A stretch of DNA of 64,000 nucleotides from contig NZ_HG938353.1 in the NCBI RefSeq assembly GCF_000731315.1, positions 1,364,001 to 1,428,000 of the forward strand, read 5' to 3'. Positions 44,724 to 52,989 of the stretch are shown here, piece after piece; positions within the stretch are counted from its first letter, which is position 1, and each line of letters opens with the position of its first letter. The stretch is from Neorhizobium galegae bv. orientalis str. HAMBI 540. GTDB taxonomy: Bacteria; Pseudomonadota; Alphaproteobacteria; Rhizobiales; Rhizobiaceae. The notes beneath the pieces are model-generated. The model saw nothing but the letters and a program-made list of their open reading frames with translations. It did no database searches and was not told where the DNA came from. The position numbers were made by a program, and so were the translations under genes.

Positions 44724-45631
44724 CCGATACGAACATGACCGCGATGACCCAAACCGCTGCCGCGCCGTCAGCCAAGGCGACCCTTCCGCCTCCCGTGCGC
44801 TTCCGCTTTTGGGCCTGGCTGTGGGGCGACAAGCGTGCGCTGATCAGCCTTGCCTATCTCTCCGTCCTGGTTCTGGCGGCGATCTTTGCGCCGCTGATCG
44901 TGCCTTATGCGCCTAACAAGCAGAACCTGATGGACCTTCTGGCGCCGCCGAGCGGCGCGCACTGGCTCGGCACCGACGACCTTGGCCGCGATACGCTGAG
45001 CCGGCTGATATACGGCTCCTACAATGCTCTCTACGCCGCGAGCCTCGCTGTTGGCATCGGCGTGGCGATCGGTGTGCCGCTCGGCGTCTTCATCGGTTTT
45101 GTCGGCGGCTGGGTCGACCAGGTGGGCAGCCGCATTATCGACGGTGTCCTCGCCTTTCCGCCGCTCGTGCTGGCCGTCGCCGTCACCGGCGCGCTCGGCA
45201 TCGGCCTCACCAATGCGATGATCGCCGTCGGTTTCGCCTTCGCGCCGGTGCTTGCCCGGACGATGCGGGCGCAGACGCTGGTGGTGAAGAACGCGATTTA
45301 TGTCGAGGCGGCTGTCGGCTTCGGCGCGTCACGCCTGCATCTGATCCTGCGCCATATCCTGCCCAATGCGATCCAGCCCGTGATCGTCGAAGTGACCCTG
45401 ATGCTGGCCGTGGCGCTTCTGGCGGAAGCCGGATTGAGCTTCCTGTCGCTCGGCGTCCAGCCGCCCGAATCGAGCTGGGGCGGCATGCTGGCGCGCGCCT
45501 ACCACTATGTCGAGGTGGCGCCCGAGCAGATGTATGCGCCGGGTTTCGCCATCCTGTTCACGGCGCTCGCCTTCAACACGCTCGGCGAGTCGATCCGCGT
45601 GCTTCTCGATCCGACCATCAAGCGCCGTTAA
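44720..45631 (+). CDS. Dipeptide-type ABC transporter permease (DppC-like)
   Basis: 303 residues. ISLAYLSVLVLAAIFAPLIVPY, then APPSGAHWLGTDDLGRDTLSRLIYGSYNAL, the conserved DppC/OppC signature, and EAAVGFGASRLHLILRHILPNAIQP as coupling loop. Last gene of the operon, ended by a strong hairpin shared with the convergent second binding-protein gene. Confidence 0.92.
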   Translation: MTDTNMTAMTQTAAAPSAKATLPPPVRFRFWAWLWGDKRALISLAYLSVLVLAAIFAPLIVPYAPNKQNLMDLLAPPSGAHWLGTDDLGRDTLSRLIYGSYNALYAASLAVGIGVAIGVPLGVFIGFVGGWVDQVGSRIIDGVLAFPPLVLAVAVTGALGIGLTNAMIAVGFAFAPVLARTMRAQTLVVKNAIYVEAAVGFGASRLHLILRHILPNAIQPVIVEVTLMLAVALLAEAGLSFLSLGVQPPESSWGGMLARAYHYVEVAPEQMYAPGFAILFTALAFNTLGESIRVLLDPTIKRR

Positions 45632-45659
45632 GTCGGCGTTTCCGATGGCTCAGATGCAG

Positions 45660-45688
45660 AACAGCCCGGCCGCGAGGCCGGGCTGTTT
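45660..45688. terminator. Bidirectional terminator between dppC-like and binding-protein genes
   Basis: Twelve-base-pair stem AACAGCCCGGCC / GGCCGGGCTGTT (45660-45671 and 45676-45687) closed by a GCGA tetraloop, T at the end on both strands. It sits between convergent genes. Confidence 0.75.
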
Positions 45689-45717
45689 CGTCGCGTCTAT
45701 CGCATCTTGGCTGCGGA

Positions 45718-47307
45718 TCACACGGTCTGGTCGAGCCAGACGCGGTGGAACCGCGGCGAGTGCAGCCGGTCGTACTTGAAGTCCTTGACCTTCTTGTTGC
45801 GGATCGACATGGCGGCAGAGGTCACCAGCGGCAGGTGCAGCGCCTGTTCGACGACGAAGCGCTGGAGTGCGGCAAAGGCTTCCTTGCGTTTGCCGGCATC
45901 GGCCGAGGTCCCCGTCGCGTCCAGCAGCTTGCGGAACTGCGGGTCTTCGATTTTGCCGGCATTGAACTGGCCGGTCGCGCCGAACAGCCGCTCGTAGGTC
46001 TGGCTGGGGTCGAGCCAGCCGCCCTGCGGATTGAGAATCATCGCGCCCTTGCCCTCGATATAGAAGGCCTGGTTTACGACCTGCGGCGGCGAGGGCGTGA
46101 CCTTGAGGCGAATGCCGACCTGCTCAAGCTGGTTGCCGACCACTTCGAGGCGCTGAACGGAGGTCTGGTCCGGCCAGCTCCAGGTCTCGACTTCCAGACC
46201 TTTCGGATACCCGGCCTCCGCCAGTAATTTGCGCGCCTTTTCCGGATCGTGCTGGTAGAACTGCGCCGTTCCGGCATCCACCGCCCAGAAATCCTTGGGG
46301 AACATGGTCGAGGTCGGCTCGCCGAGGCCAAGCATCAGAACCTGGTTCAGTTCGGTGCGGTTGATGGCGTAGTTCATCGCCTGCCGGACCCGGATGTCGT
46401 TGAGCGGCGGTTTGGCGAAATTCATCATCAGGGTGAAGAAGATCATCGAAGGATTGGCTTCGGCGGTGAGGTCCTGCACGCGGCGGGCGGTGGCGATCTG
46501 CTGCGCGGCCATGTTGAGCGCAAGATCGGTTTCGCCGGCGGTGACCGTGCGGGCGGCGGTGTTGAACTCGTTGATGATGCGGAAGTTGATGCCGTCGAGA
46601 TAGGGCAGGCCCGGCTGCCAGTAGTTCGGGTTCTTCTCGACGCGGATCAGGTCGTTGTCGCGCCACTCGGCGAACTTGAACGGTCCGGTGCCGACGGGAT
46701 TGCGGTCGACATTGCCGTCCGCGGCAGCCTTGATGGAGGCGGGCGAGATGATGCAGCCGACGCGGCCCGTCAGGATGGTCGGCAGCGAATAGTTCGGCCG
46801 CTTGAGTTTGAGCGTCACCTGGCTCGGGCCGGTCACCGTCACGGAGCCGACCGAAACCAGGTCCGATTTCACGTTGGAGCGCGGGTCGTTCATGAAACGG
46901 TCGAGATTGAACTTCACGGCCTCGGCGTTGAACGGGGTGCCGTCGTGGAATTTCACGCCGTCGATGAGGTTGAGCACCAGCGTCGTGGGATCGGTGAAGG
47001 TCCAGTCCTTGGCCAGCATCGGCTTCAGCTCGAGCGTCGCCGGGTCGAACGCGATCAGCGCGTCGAACAGAGCGTAAAGCGCGTTGAAGTCCGGTACATT
47101 GCGACCGGTCATCGGGTCGAGAGCCGCCGGATTGAACGGCATGACAATGCGCAAGGTGCCACCCGGTTTGGGCGTCGACGCCTGGGCGAACACCTGCCCG
47201 GGCAACAGCATCGCGCCTCCCAGCGCTGCGGCCGACGCCAGAAGCGTTCTTCGGTTGATCCTGCTGTTATGGATGACAGACGGCACGCCGTCCTTCGTCT
47301 TGCTCAT
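45718..47307 (-). CDS. ABC transporter solute-binding protein, family 5 (Tat-exported), copy 2
   Basis: 529 residues. Tat signal INRRTLLASAAALGGAMLLP with cleavage near VFAQA. PKPGGTLRIVMPFNPAALDP, VKFHDGTPFNAEAVKFNLDR and DRNPVGTGPFKFAEWRDNDL are nearly identical in pattern to the first copy, so the two arose by duplication and probably bind related ligands through the same permease. The start at 47307 is set by GGAG about nine bases upstream; longer in-frame readings have no signal sequence. Convergent with dppC-like and divergent from the GMC gene. Confidence 0.92.
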   Translation of the reverse strand: MSKTKDGVPSVIHNSRINRRTLLASAAALGGAMLLPGQVFAQASTPKPGGTLRIVMPFNPAALDPMTGRNVPDFNALYALFDALIAFDPATLELKPMLAKDWTFTDPTTLVLNLIDGVKFHDGTPFNAEAVKFNLDRFMNDPRSNVKSDLVSVGSVTVTGPSQVTLKLKRPNYSLPTILTGRVGCIISPASIKAAADGNVDRNPVGTGPFKFAEWRDNDLIRVEKNPNYWQPGLPYLDGINFRIINEFNTAARTVTAGETDLALNMAAQQIATARRVQDLTAEANPSMIFFTLMMNFAKPPLNDIRVRQAMNYAINRTELNQVLMLGLGEPTSTMFPKDFWAVDAGTAQFYQHDPEKARKLLAEAGYPKGLEVETWSWPDQTSVQRLEVVGNQLEQVGIRLKVTPSPPQVVNQAFYIEGKGAMILNPQGGWLDPSQTYERLFGATGQFNAGKIEDPQFRKLLDATGTSADAGKRKEAFAALQRFVVEQALHLPLVTSAAMSIRNKKVKDFKYDRLHSPRFHRVWLDQTV

Positions 47308-47367
47308 CTCTGGGCTCCTCCCCAATGAAACAAACTGATGAAACAAACTCATGCCGACAAGGCTGGT

Positions 47368-47445
47368 GATGCATACATCGCGCCCGCGATTCGGCTTCCT
47401 CCTCCCGAATTGCGGCAACCTGCCGTAGGGGAAACCTACAGCAGG
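47368..47445. promoter_or_regulatory. Operator-like inverted repeats in the divergent promoter region
   Basis: CCTGCCGTAGG-GGAAA-CCTACAGCAGG (47419-47445) is a 27-base inverted repeat with 10 of 11 matching arm positions. GATG-CATA-CATC (47368-47379) is a second one, and GATGTATAC occurs at 47454-47462. All lie in the 330-base gap between the divergent binding-protein and GMC genes; no other gene is seen there. Confidence 0.45.
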
Positions 47446-47636
47446 AGGATGCTGATGTATACTTTTGCATTCGGTTTTTGCAGCAAATGACTTCCTTTCA
47501 ACCGGGCCATATGCCATGGTTGTATGGGAGGCTGCGACGGCGCGGCCGTTGTGTCTTTTGCTCTTTCGGTGCCTGGTCCGGCGCCGTAACCGCGAAGCAC
47601 GCGACGGTGTCTGTTGCGGGAAGTGGAGGAGAGATC

Positions 47637-49283
47637 ATGGGTGCGTTCGAGCATTCCCGTACCTACGATTACGTCATCGTGGGCGGTGGCACGGCAGGCT
47701 GCGTTCTGGCCAACCGGCTATCGGCGGACCCGACGGTCGAGGTGCTGATGATCGAGGGCGGCGGCGAGGGGCGCGGCTTCTACGTCGATATGCCTCTCGG
47801 TCTCGCCTATCTCATCGGCAGGCCCAAATATGACTGGCTCTACAAGGGCGAGCCTGAACCTTATCTCGATGGACGCCAGCTTGCACTGCCGCGCGGAAAA
47901 ATGCTCGGGGGCAGTTCCGCGATCAACGGCCTGATCTATGTGCGCGGCCATGCCTACGATTACGACCAATGGGCGCAGCTCGGCAATCGCGGCTGGTCGT
48001 GGGAAAGCGTGCTGCCCTATTTCAAGCGCTCCGAAGCATTCCATCGGGCCGGCACCGAGGCGCACGGCACCGAGGGGGAATGGGCGGTTTCCGATCCCAA
48101 TGTGCGCTGGAAGGCCCTGGAGGCCTATCGCCGGGCGGCGATCGAGCAGGGTATTCCCGCTGCGGACGACTACAATTCCGGCGACAATGAAGGAGTGGCC
48201 TTCTTTGTTGCCACCATCAAGAACGGCGTGCGCCACTCCACCGCCCGCGCATTTCTGGAGCCTGTCCGCAACCGCCGCAACCTGACAGTCATCACCGGCG
48301 CTCTCGTCGACAGGATCACCTTCGACGGCAGGCGAGCGAGCGGTGTCGCGTTTAGTATCGATGGCCAGAATCACGAGGCGAAGGCGGGGCGGGAAGTCAT
48401 TCTGTCGGCTGGAGCCTATAGCTCGCCGGCCATCCTCGAGCGCTCCGGCGTCGGCGCGCCGGACGTGCTTGCACCTGCCGGTATAGAGGTGCTTCACGCA
48501 CTGCCGGGTGTCGGCGAAAACCTGCAGGACCACTGGCACATCAGGGTTCAGCATCGTCTTCACAACACTCATACGCTGAATACCCGCGCCGGCACGCGGC
48601 TTGGCAGGATGCTGCTCGGCATGCAGTATCTTGCGACCAAACGCGGGCCGCTCGGCGGGTCGCCGACGCTGCTCGGCGCCTTCCTCAAGACCACGCCGGA
48701 TGCCCCGGCGCCGGAAATCCAGATCCATGTCTCCGGCTCCACCTCGCCGAGTTTCGGCGGCGCCATGCATCCGTTCCCCGGCATCACCTCGTCGGCCTGT
48801 ATCCTGCGGCCGGAGAGCCGCGGCCATTGCCATTTCGGGGGCAGGGACCCTTCCGCCCAACCGCGCATCCTGCACAATTTCCTGAAAGAGGAGGCCGACC
48901 GCGAAATCCTGATACGCTCGATCGAGGCTGTCCGGAGGATCGCTGCGAGCCCCGCCATGGCGCCTTTCAAGCCCGAGGAAATCGCGCCGACCGCAGCCGT
49001 GCAGTCGCACGACGAAATGCTCGACTACGCGCGCCGGACCCTCAACACCACCTTCCACCCGGTCGGCACCTGCAAGATGGGCCGCGATCGGATGGCGGTG
49101 GTTGACGATCGGCTGCGGGTCCACGGTCTCACCGGCCTGCGCGTCGTCGACGCCTCGATCATGCCGACCATCGTCTCCGGCAATACCCAGGCCCCGACCG
49201 TGATGATCGCGGAAAAGGCGGCGGATTTCATCCGCGAGGAAAGGCTGGGGCTCGAGGAAAAGATGGGGACGCAGGCGGCGTGA
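47637..49283 (+). CDS. GMC-family FAD-dependent oxidoreductase (choline dehydrogenase-like)
   Basis: 548 residues. TYDYVIVGGGTAGCVLANRLS binds FAD; GGSSAINGLIYVRGHAYDYDQWA is GMC signature 1; SAGAYSSPAILERSGVG is signature 2; TTFHPVGTCKMG and ASIMPTIVSGNTQAPTVMIAEKAAD hold the catalytic histidine and the asparagine. It oxidises an alcohol group; substrate unknown. No signal peptide. GGAGG lies about eight bases upstream of the ATG at 47637. It heads a run with two amidohydrolase-type genes. Confidence 0.92.
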   Translation: MGAFEHSRTYDYVIVGGGTAGCVLANRLSADPTVEVLMIEGGGEGRGFYVDMPLGLAYLIGRPKYDWLYKGEPEPYLDGRQLALPRGKMLGGSSAINGLIYVRGHAYDYDQWAQLGNRGWSWESVLPYFKRSEAFHRAGTEAHGTEGEWAVSDPNVRWKALEAYRRAAIEQGIPAADDYNSGDNEGVAFFVATIKNGVRHSTARAFLEPVRNRRNLTVITGALVDRITFDGRRASGVAFSIDGQNHEAKAGREVILSAGAYSSPAILERSGVGAPDVLAPAGIEVLHALPGVGENLQDHWHIRVQHRLHNTHTLNTRAGTRLGRMLLGMQYLATKRGPLGGSPTLLGAFLKTTPDAPAPEIQIHVSGSTSPSFGGAMHPFPGITSSACILRPESRGHCHFGGRDPSAQPRILHNFLKEEADREILIRSIEAVRRIAASPAMAPFKPEEIAPTAAVQSHDEMLDYARRTLNTTFHPVGTCKMGRDRMAVVDDRLRVHGLTGLRVVDASIMPTIVSGNTQAPTVMIAEKAADFIREERLGLEEKMGTQAA

Positions 49284-49308
49284 GGCCGCACAGACGAAAG
49301 CAGCACAG

Positions 49309-50391
49309 ATGTCAACGATGAGCGAGACGCACACGAAGATGGCTAGATTCGAAACCGCCGGGGCGATCGATTGCGACGTCCACCCGCCGACACCGCGTCG
49401 CGCCGACCTGCTTCCCTATCTCGACGACTACTGGCAGGAGATCGTGACTTCGCGCGAAGTCGACGTGCTGGAACTGATGAGTTATCCTGAGCGCACGCGT
49501 CCCTATATGCGGCCTGACTGGACGTGGAGCGGCGATCCGCTCGCGCAGATGCAGAAGAACCTGCTCGACCCGCTCGGCCTGGAGGGCGCCATCCTCAATG
49601 TGGTTTCAGGCGCCCACGCCCTGTTCGATCCCTACCTCGCAGCCGCCATATGCCGCGCCACCAACGACTGGCTCGCCGACAAGTGGCTGAGCCGCGATAG
49701 CCGCCTGAGGGCATCGATGCTGGTGCCGTTCCAGAATGTCGAGGCTGCGGTCGAGGAGATCGAGCGTCGTGCCGACGACAAGCGCTTCGTGCAGGTCCTG
49801 ACGCTTGCGATGACCGAGTTGCCGCTTGGCCGCCGCACCTATTGGCCGATCTACGAGGCGGCCGAGAAACACGGCCTGCCGATCGGCATTCATGCGGGAT
49901 CGAACTTCCGCAACGCACCGAGCCATAGCGGCTTCCATTCCTTCCTGATCGAAGACCATGTAGTTCAGCCGCAGGGTTTCGCCACCCAGGTCGCGAGCCT
50001 GATTTCCGAGGGCGTCTTCGTCAAATATCCCAATTTGAAGGCCGTGATGATCGAGTCCGGGGTTACCTGGATGCCGGCGCTGATGTGGCGCATGAGCAAG
50101 GACTGGCGCGGCACCCGCATCGAGGTGCCGTGGGTCAAGGACGCGCCTGCCGACATCATCAGGAGGCACATCCGCATGACGTCGCAGCCCTTCGATGGCC
50201 CTGACGATGTCGAGGATGTTGCCAAGACGCTCGACCATCTGCTCAGCGATGATATGCTGCTGTTCTCCTCGGATTACCCGCATTGGCATTTCGAGGGGCT
50301 GGACGTGCTGCCCGAGGGCCTGCCGGAAGCCAAGGTGAACAAGATCCTTCGCGACAACGTTCTCGCCACCTATCCGAGATTTGGAGGCTGA
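49309..50391 (+). CDS. Amidohydrolase-family protein (Amidohydro_2, ACMSD/decarboxylase-like), copy 1
   Basis: 360 residues with the metal-dependent TIM barrel of the Amidohydro_2 family, which contains hydrolases and non-oxidative decarboxylases. IDCDVHPPTPRRADLL replaces the HxH metal site by DxH, LPIGIHAGSNF gives the next histidine, and LLFSSDYPHWHFEGLD the aspartate. The fold is intact. ATG at 49318 is a possible start. It lies 25 bases after the GMC gene and three before its paralogue, suggesting one transcript. Confidence 0.88.
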   Translation: MSTMSETHTKMARFETAGAIDCDVHPPTPRRADLLPYLDDYWQEIVTSREVDVLELMSYPERTRPYMRPDWTWSGDPLAQMQKNLLDPLGLEGAILNVVSGAHALFDPYLAAAICRATNDWLADKWLSRDSRLRASMLVPFQNVEAAVEEIERRADDKRFVQVLTLAMTELPLGRRTYWPIYEAAEKHGLPIGIHAGSNFRNAPSHSGFHSFLIEDHVVQPQGFATQVASLISEGVFVKYPNLKAVMIESGVTWMPALMWRMSKDWRGTRIEVPWVKDAPADIIRRHIRMTSQPFDGPDDVEDVAKTLDHLLSDDMLLFSSDYPHWHFEGLDVLPEGLPEAKVNKILRDNVLATYPRFGG

Positions 50392-50394
50392 CCC

Positions 50395-51498
50395 ATGGAA
50401 ACCCCAGTACTCGAACGTAGCTCCGAAAAATCGCAGATGCAGGGCGTGGTGGATTGCGACGTGCATCCGGCTTTCTCCCGGCCGGACCAGTTGCTCGACT
50501 ACCTGCCCGAACGCTGGAAAACGCATGTGCGGGATTTCGCGGTGCGCACGGCAAACCCGTTGCTTGGCACGCTGCCCTATCCGCGCATGACACCGGGCAA
50601 CGGAATGCGCCGCGATTCCTGGCCGCCGAATGGTGGCCCGCCGGCATCGGACCTTGCTTTCCTGCGGGAACAATTGCTGGACCAGTGCAATATCGACTAC
50701 GGCATCCTGCAGCCGCTCGCAGCCGGCAGCATGGCATTCAACCAGGAACTCGGTGCAGCGCTCTGCGCGGCGCTGAACGACTGGCAGATCGACAAGTTTG
50801 CCGGGCCGGAACCTCGGCTGAAAGCCTCCATTTGTATCTCCCAGGAGGACGCGAGGGAATCGGTTGCGGAAATCGACCGGCGCGTCACCGACCGCCGTTT
50901 CGTGCAGATCGCCATGCCGCCGCGCACGCTGGAACCTTGCGGCCGCCGCCGCTACTGGCCGATCTACGAGGCGGCCGAACATTACGGCCTGCCGATCGGG
51001 CTGCATACCAGCGCCTTCGGCTACCGCCCGAATACGCCGTCCGGCTGGAGCTCGTTTTATCTGGAGGAACACTACGCAGCCTCCAACAGCCTCCAGACCG
51101 TGCTCTCCAGCATGATCCTCGAAGGCGTGTTCGAACAATTCCCGAAGCTGAAGATCGTGCTCGTCGAAGGCGGGTTCTCCTGGCTGCCGTCGCTCGTCTG
51201 GCGGCTCGACCGGGAATGGAAGCGCATGCGCGACGAGGTTCCGCATGTGAAGCGCAAGCCGTCCGAATATGTGCGCGAGAATTTCTGGTACACCACGCAG
51301 CCGATCGAGGAGCCGGAGAACAACCGGCATCTCCTCGATATCCTGCGCTGGATCGGCACCGACCGGCTGATGTTCTCGACCGACTATCCGCACTGGGATT
51401 TCGACGATCCGCGCTTCGCCTTCAAGGTGCCGCTGACGCCGGCCGAGCGTTCCGCCATCTTCCGTGACAACGCGGTGGAATTGTTCGGCCTGAAATAG
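50395..51498 (+). CDS. Amidohydrolase-family protein (Amidohydro_2), copy 2
   Basis: 367 residues, clear paralogue of the gene just upstream: VDCDVHPAFSRPDQLLDYLPERW, LPIGLHTSAFG, ILEGVFEQFPKLKIVLVEGG, and LMFSTDYPHWDFDDPR. The conserved DxH, His and Asp positions match copy 1; sequence between differs substantially, so the two may have different substrates or form a hetero-oligomer (inference). Last gene of the catabolic run. Confidence 0.88.
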   Translation: METPVLERSSEKSQMQGVVDCDVHPAFSRPDQLLDYLPERWKTHVRDFAVRTANPLLGTLPYPRMTPGNGMRRDSWPPNGGPPASDLAFLREQLLDQCNIDYGILQPLAAGSMAFNQELGAALCAALNDWQIDKFAGPEPRLKASICISQEDARESVAEIDRRVTDRRFVQIAMPPRTLEPCGRRRYWPIYEAAEHYGLPIGLHTSAFGYRPNTPSGWSSFYLEEHYAASNSLQTVLSSMILEGVFEQFPKLKIVLVEGGFSWLPSLVWRLDREWKRMRDEVPHVKRKPSEYVRENFWYTTQPIEEPENNRHLLDILRWIGTDRLMFSTDYPHWDFDDPRFAFKVPLTPAERSAIFRDNAVELFGLK

Positions 51499-51848
51499 GC
51501 GAGGCAGAGAACCCGGTCCCGGAACGGCGCCCGGCAGCTTGCCACCACTGGAACACGGCGCCAGGCTCATCGAGGGGCCTTATTCTCACCACATAGCCGG
51601 TGGATTGGCGAACGTGTGTCGGCCCATGGCGAGGTGACGCTGGACGAACTGTGGGCCGAGCTCGCCGATCGCGGGGTTCCAACGTTTACTTGGATCGACA
51701 CGCCGTCCGCGCTGAAGGTAGTCGTGATCCTCGCACCCTTAAAAGATCGGTTAAATCCATCGACGGCCTTTAAATCCACGGAGGAGCCATCGATTTGACA
51801 GTCAAGTCCTCAATTTGCTTGCGCGGGGCTTCATCCATGGAGTTATTC
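51499..51848. other. Gene-poor stretch with transposase-like debris
   Basis: Between the amidohydrolase stop and the AT-rich membrane-protein gene. It contains the short transposase-like frame described separately and a drop in GC from about 51730 onward. Nothing else recognised. Confidence 0.4.
51601..51798 (+). pseudogene. Fragment resembling an IS630-type transposase
   Basis: The frame reads RVSAHGEVTLDELWAELADRG, which resembles the N-terminal helix-turn-helix region of IS630-family transposases, and a later TWIDT piece recalls the start of the DDE core (FIDET). The rest is missing or scrambled and no inverted repeats were found. I judge it a relic; a chance match is possible. Confidence 0.4.
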
Positions 51849-52121
51849 TCAGAATAACATAATGTTAAGTACAAAGGACATTCCGGACACAAGTATCATG
51901 ATTGGCTTGGCGTAAATAACCCGCTCTCTACTCGAGATTATGTCTTTCTTTTCATCAGAATCTCCTCGATAGACCTGTAATTTTGTGCCGCTATCCAAAT
52001 CAAAATCCCAATCGTTTTTCCTATAAAATAATATCTCCATAATCTCCGACACTACGCTAACAATAAAGGCGACGCCGAATATAATTCCGAAGAATATCTT
52101 CATTGATATCTCTGGAATCAT
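51849..52121 (-). CDS. Hypothetical AT-rich membrane protein
   Basis: About 90 residues with two hydrophobic helices (MKIFFGIIFGVAFIVSVVSEIMEILF near the N-terminus and AKPIMILVSGMSFVLNIML at the C-terminus) and a charged middle (YRKNDWDFDLDSGTKLQVYR, DEKKD). Base and codon use (AAT, ATA, TTT, AAA) is unlike the rest of the window, which points to transfer. The start is uncertain: ATG at 52121, another at 52103, or TTG at 52187. No family recognised. Confidence 0.5.
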   Translation of the reverse strand: MIPEISMKIFFGIIFGVAFIVSVVSEIMEILFYRKNDWDFDLDSGTKLQVYRGDSDEKKDIISSRERVIYAKPIMILVSGMSFVLNIMLF

Positions 52122-52423
52122 AACAAGACCGGTGACGATGGAGTAATATTGCAATCGATGAAGGTATCCGTCAGATGCAATGTTCAATATTTATTTACTG
52201 TCCGATATGCATAGGGGTATAATAACAAGGCCATGATCTGCATATGCGCCGTTTTACGGATTCCTTGTGCATCCATTTCAGAGCACATAGCCATCGAACG
52301 TCCTGCCCCATCGCCTGTATGGGGAAATGTAATCAAAATGTAATGAGAACGGCAAGGCCGCCCCGATGATCGAACTCGCTGAAATCTGAGGTAAAGCGGC
52401 TATCCGCTTGAAAAGCGCATTAA

Positions 52424-52451
52424 AAAGGCCGTGATTTTCATCACGACCTTT
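52424..52451 (-). terminator. Terminator of tRNA-Asn
   Basis: On the minus strand GGTCGTGAT-GAAA-ATCACGGCC (nine pairs with one G-T) is followed by TTTTTAATG. It begins about ten bases after the tRNA 3' end. Confidence 0.8.
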
Positions 52452-52457
52452 ATAAAA

Positions 52458-52532
52458 TGGCTCCCCGGGCCGGATTCGAACCGGCGACCTGTCGATTAAC
52501 AGTCGAATGCTCTACCGCTGAGCTACCAGGGA
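52458..52532 (-). tRNA. tRNA-Asn (anticodon GTT)
   Basis: The minus strand folds into a complete cloverleaf of 75 bases including encoded CCA: acceptor TCCCTGG pairs with CCGGGGA, D arm with GTAGCTCAGCGGTAGAGC, anticodon loop CTGTTAA, T arm GCCGGTTCGAATCCGGC. It lies next to the AT-rich gene-poor region, the side corresponding to the tRNA 3' end, where islands usually integrate. Confidence 0.97.
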
Positions 52533-52564
52533 TCATCCGCGAAGGGTCGCGGCGTGTGCGGCGG

Positions 52565-52593
52565 GTAATACAAATGCTTTGTCGTTTTGCCAA
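52565..52593 (-). promoter_or_regulatory. Promoter of tRNA-Asn
   Basis: On the minus strand TTGGCA and TATTAC are separated by 17 bases; the -10 element ends 32 bases upstream of the tRNA 5' end. Confidence 0.55.
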
Positions 52594-52691
52594 GCGGTTT
52601 TTGCAAAAAAAACGAACTTGGTTGTTTTATCCCCGGTAAAGCCCCATTTCCCGGGCAAAGTTAGGCCTTCAACCGGTGAGGATAATCGAGA

Positions 52692-52979
52692 GTGGCAGGC
52701 GAACGGAAGTCGACGCGATTTGGAATGGACCCGCAAAGCGGCAAGCTGGCGCTTGGCAGCGTACAGATTCCCATGCCGCGCTCGCGGATCGGCCGGGTCA
52801 TCGTCGGTCTCGTCCTGATTTTCTGCGGCCTGCTCGGCTTCCTGCCGATCCTTGGCTTCTGGATGTTGCCGCTCGGCTTCCTGGTGCTCTCGCACGATCT
52901 GCCCTTCGTGCGGCGTCAGCGTCGCCGCATCGCACTCTGGTGGGCAAGGCGGCGGGGGCGTAAGGCCGAACAGCGATAA
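52692..52979 (+). CDS. Small membrane protein, PGPGW-like
   Basis: 95 residues. A single hydrophobic region with two short helices (IGRVIVGLVLIFCGLLGFLPILGFWMLPLGFLVLSHDLP) is followed by a strongly basic tail (RRQRRRIALWWARRRGRK), so the C-terminus should be cytoplasmic. The pattern recalls PGPGW-type membrane proteins but the PGPGW motif itself is not kept. GTG start with GAGGA nine bases upstream; ATG at 52725 is an alternative. Convergent with the exoD-like gene, 10 bases apart. Confidence 0.65.
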   Translation: MAGERKSTRFGMDPQSGKLALGSVQIPMPRSRIGRVIVGLVLIFCGLLGFLPILGFWMLPLGFLVLSHDLPFVRRQRRRIALWWARRRGRKAEQR

Positions 52980-52989
52980 GGCTGCACGA

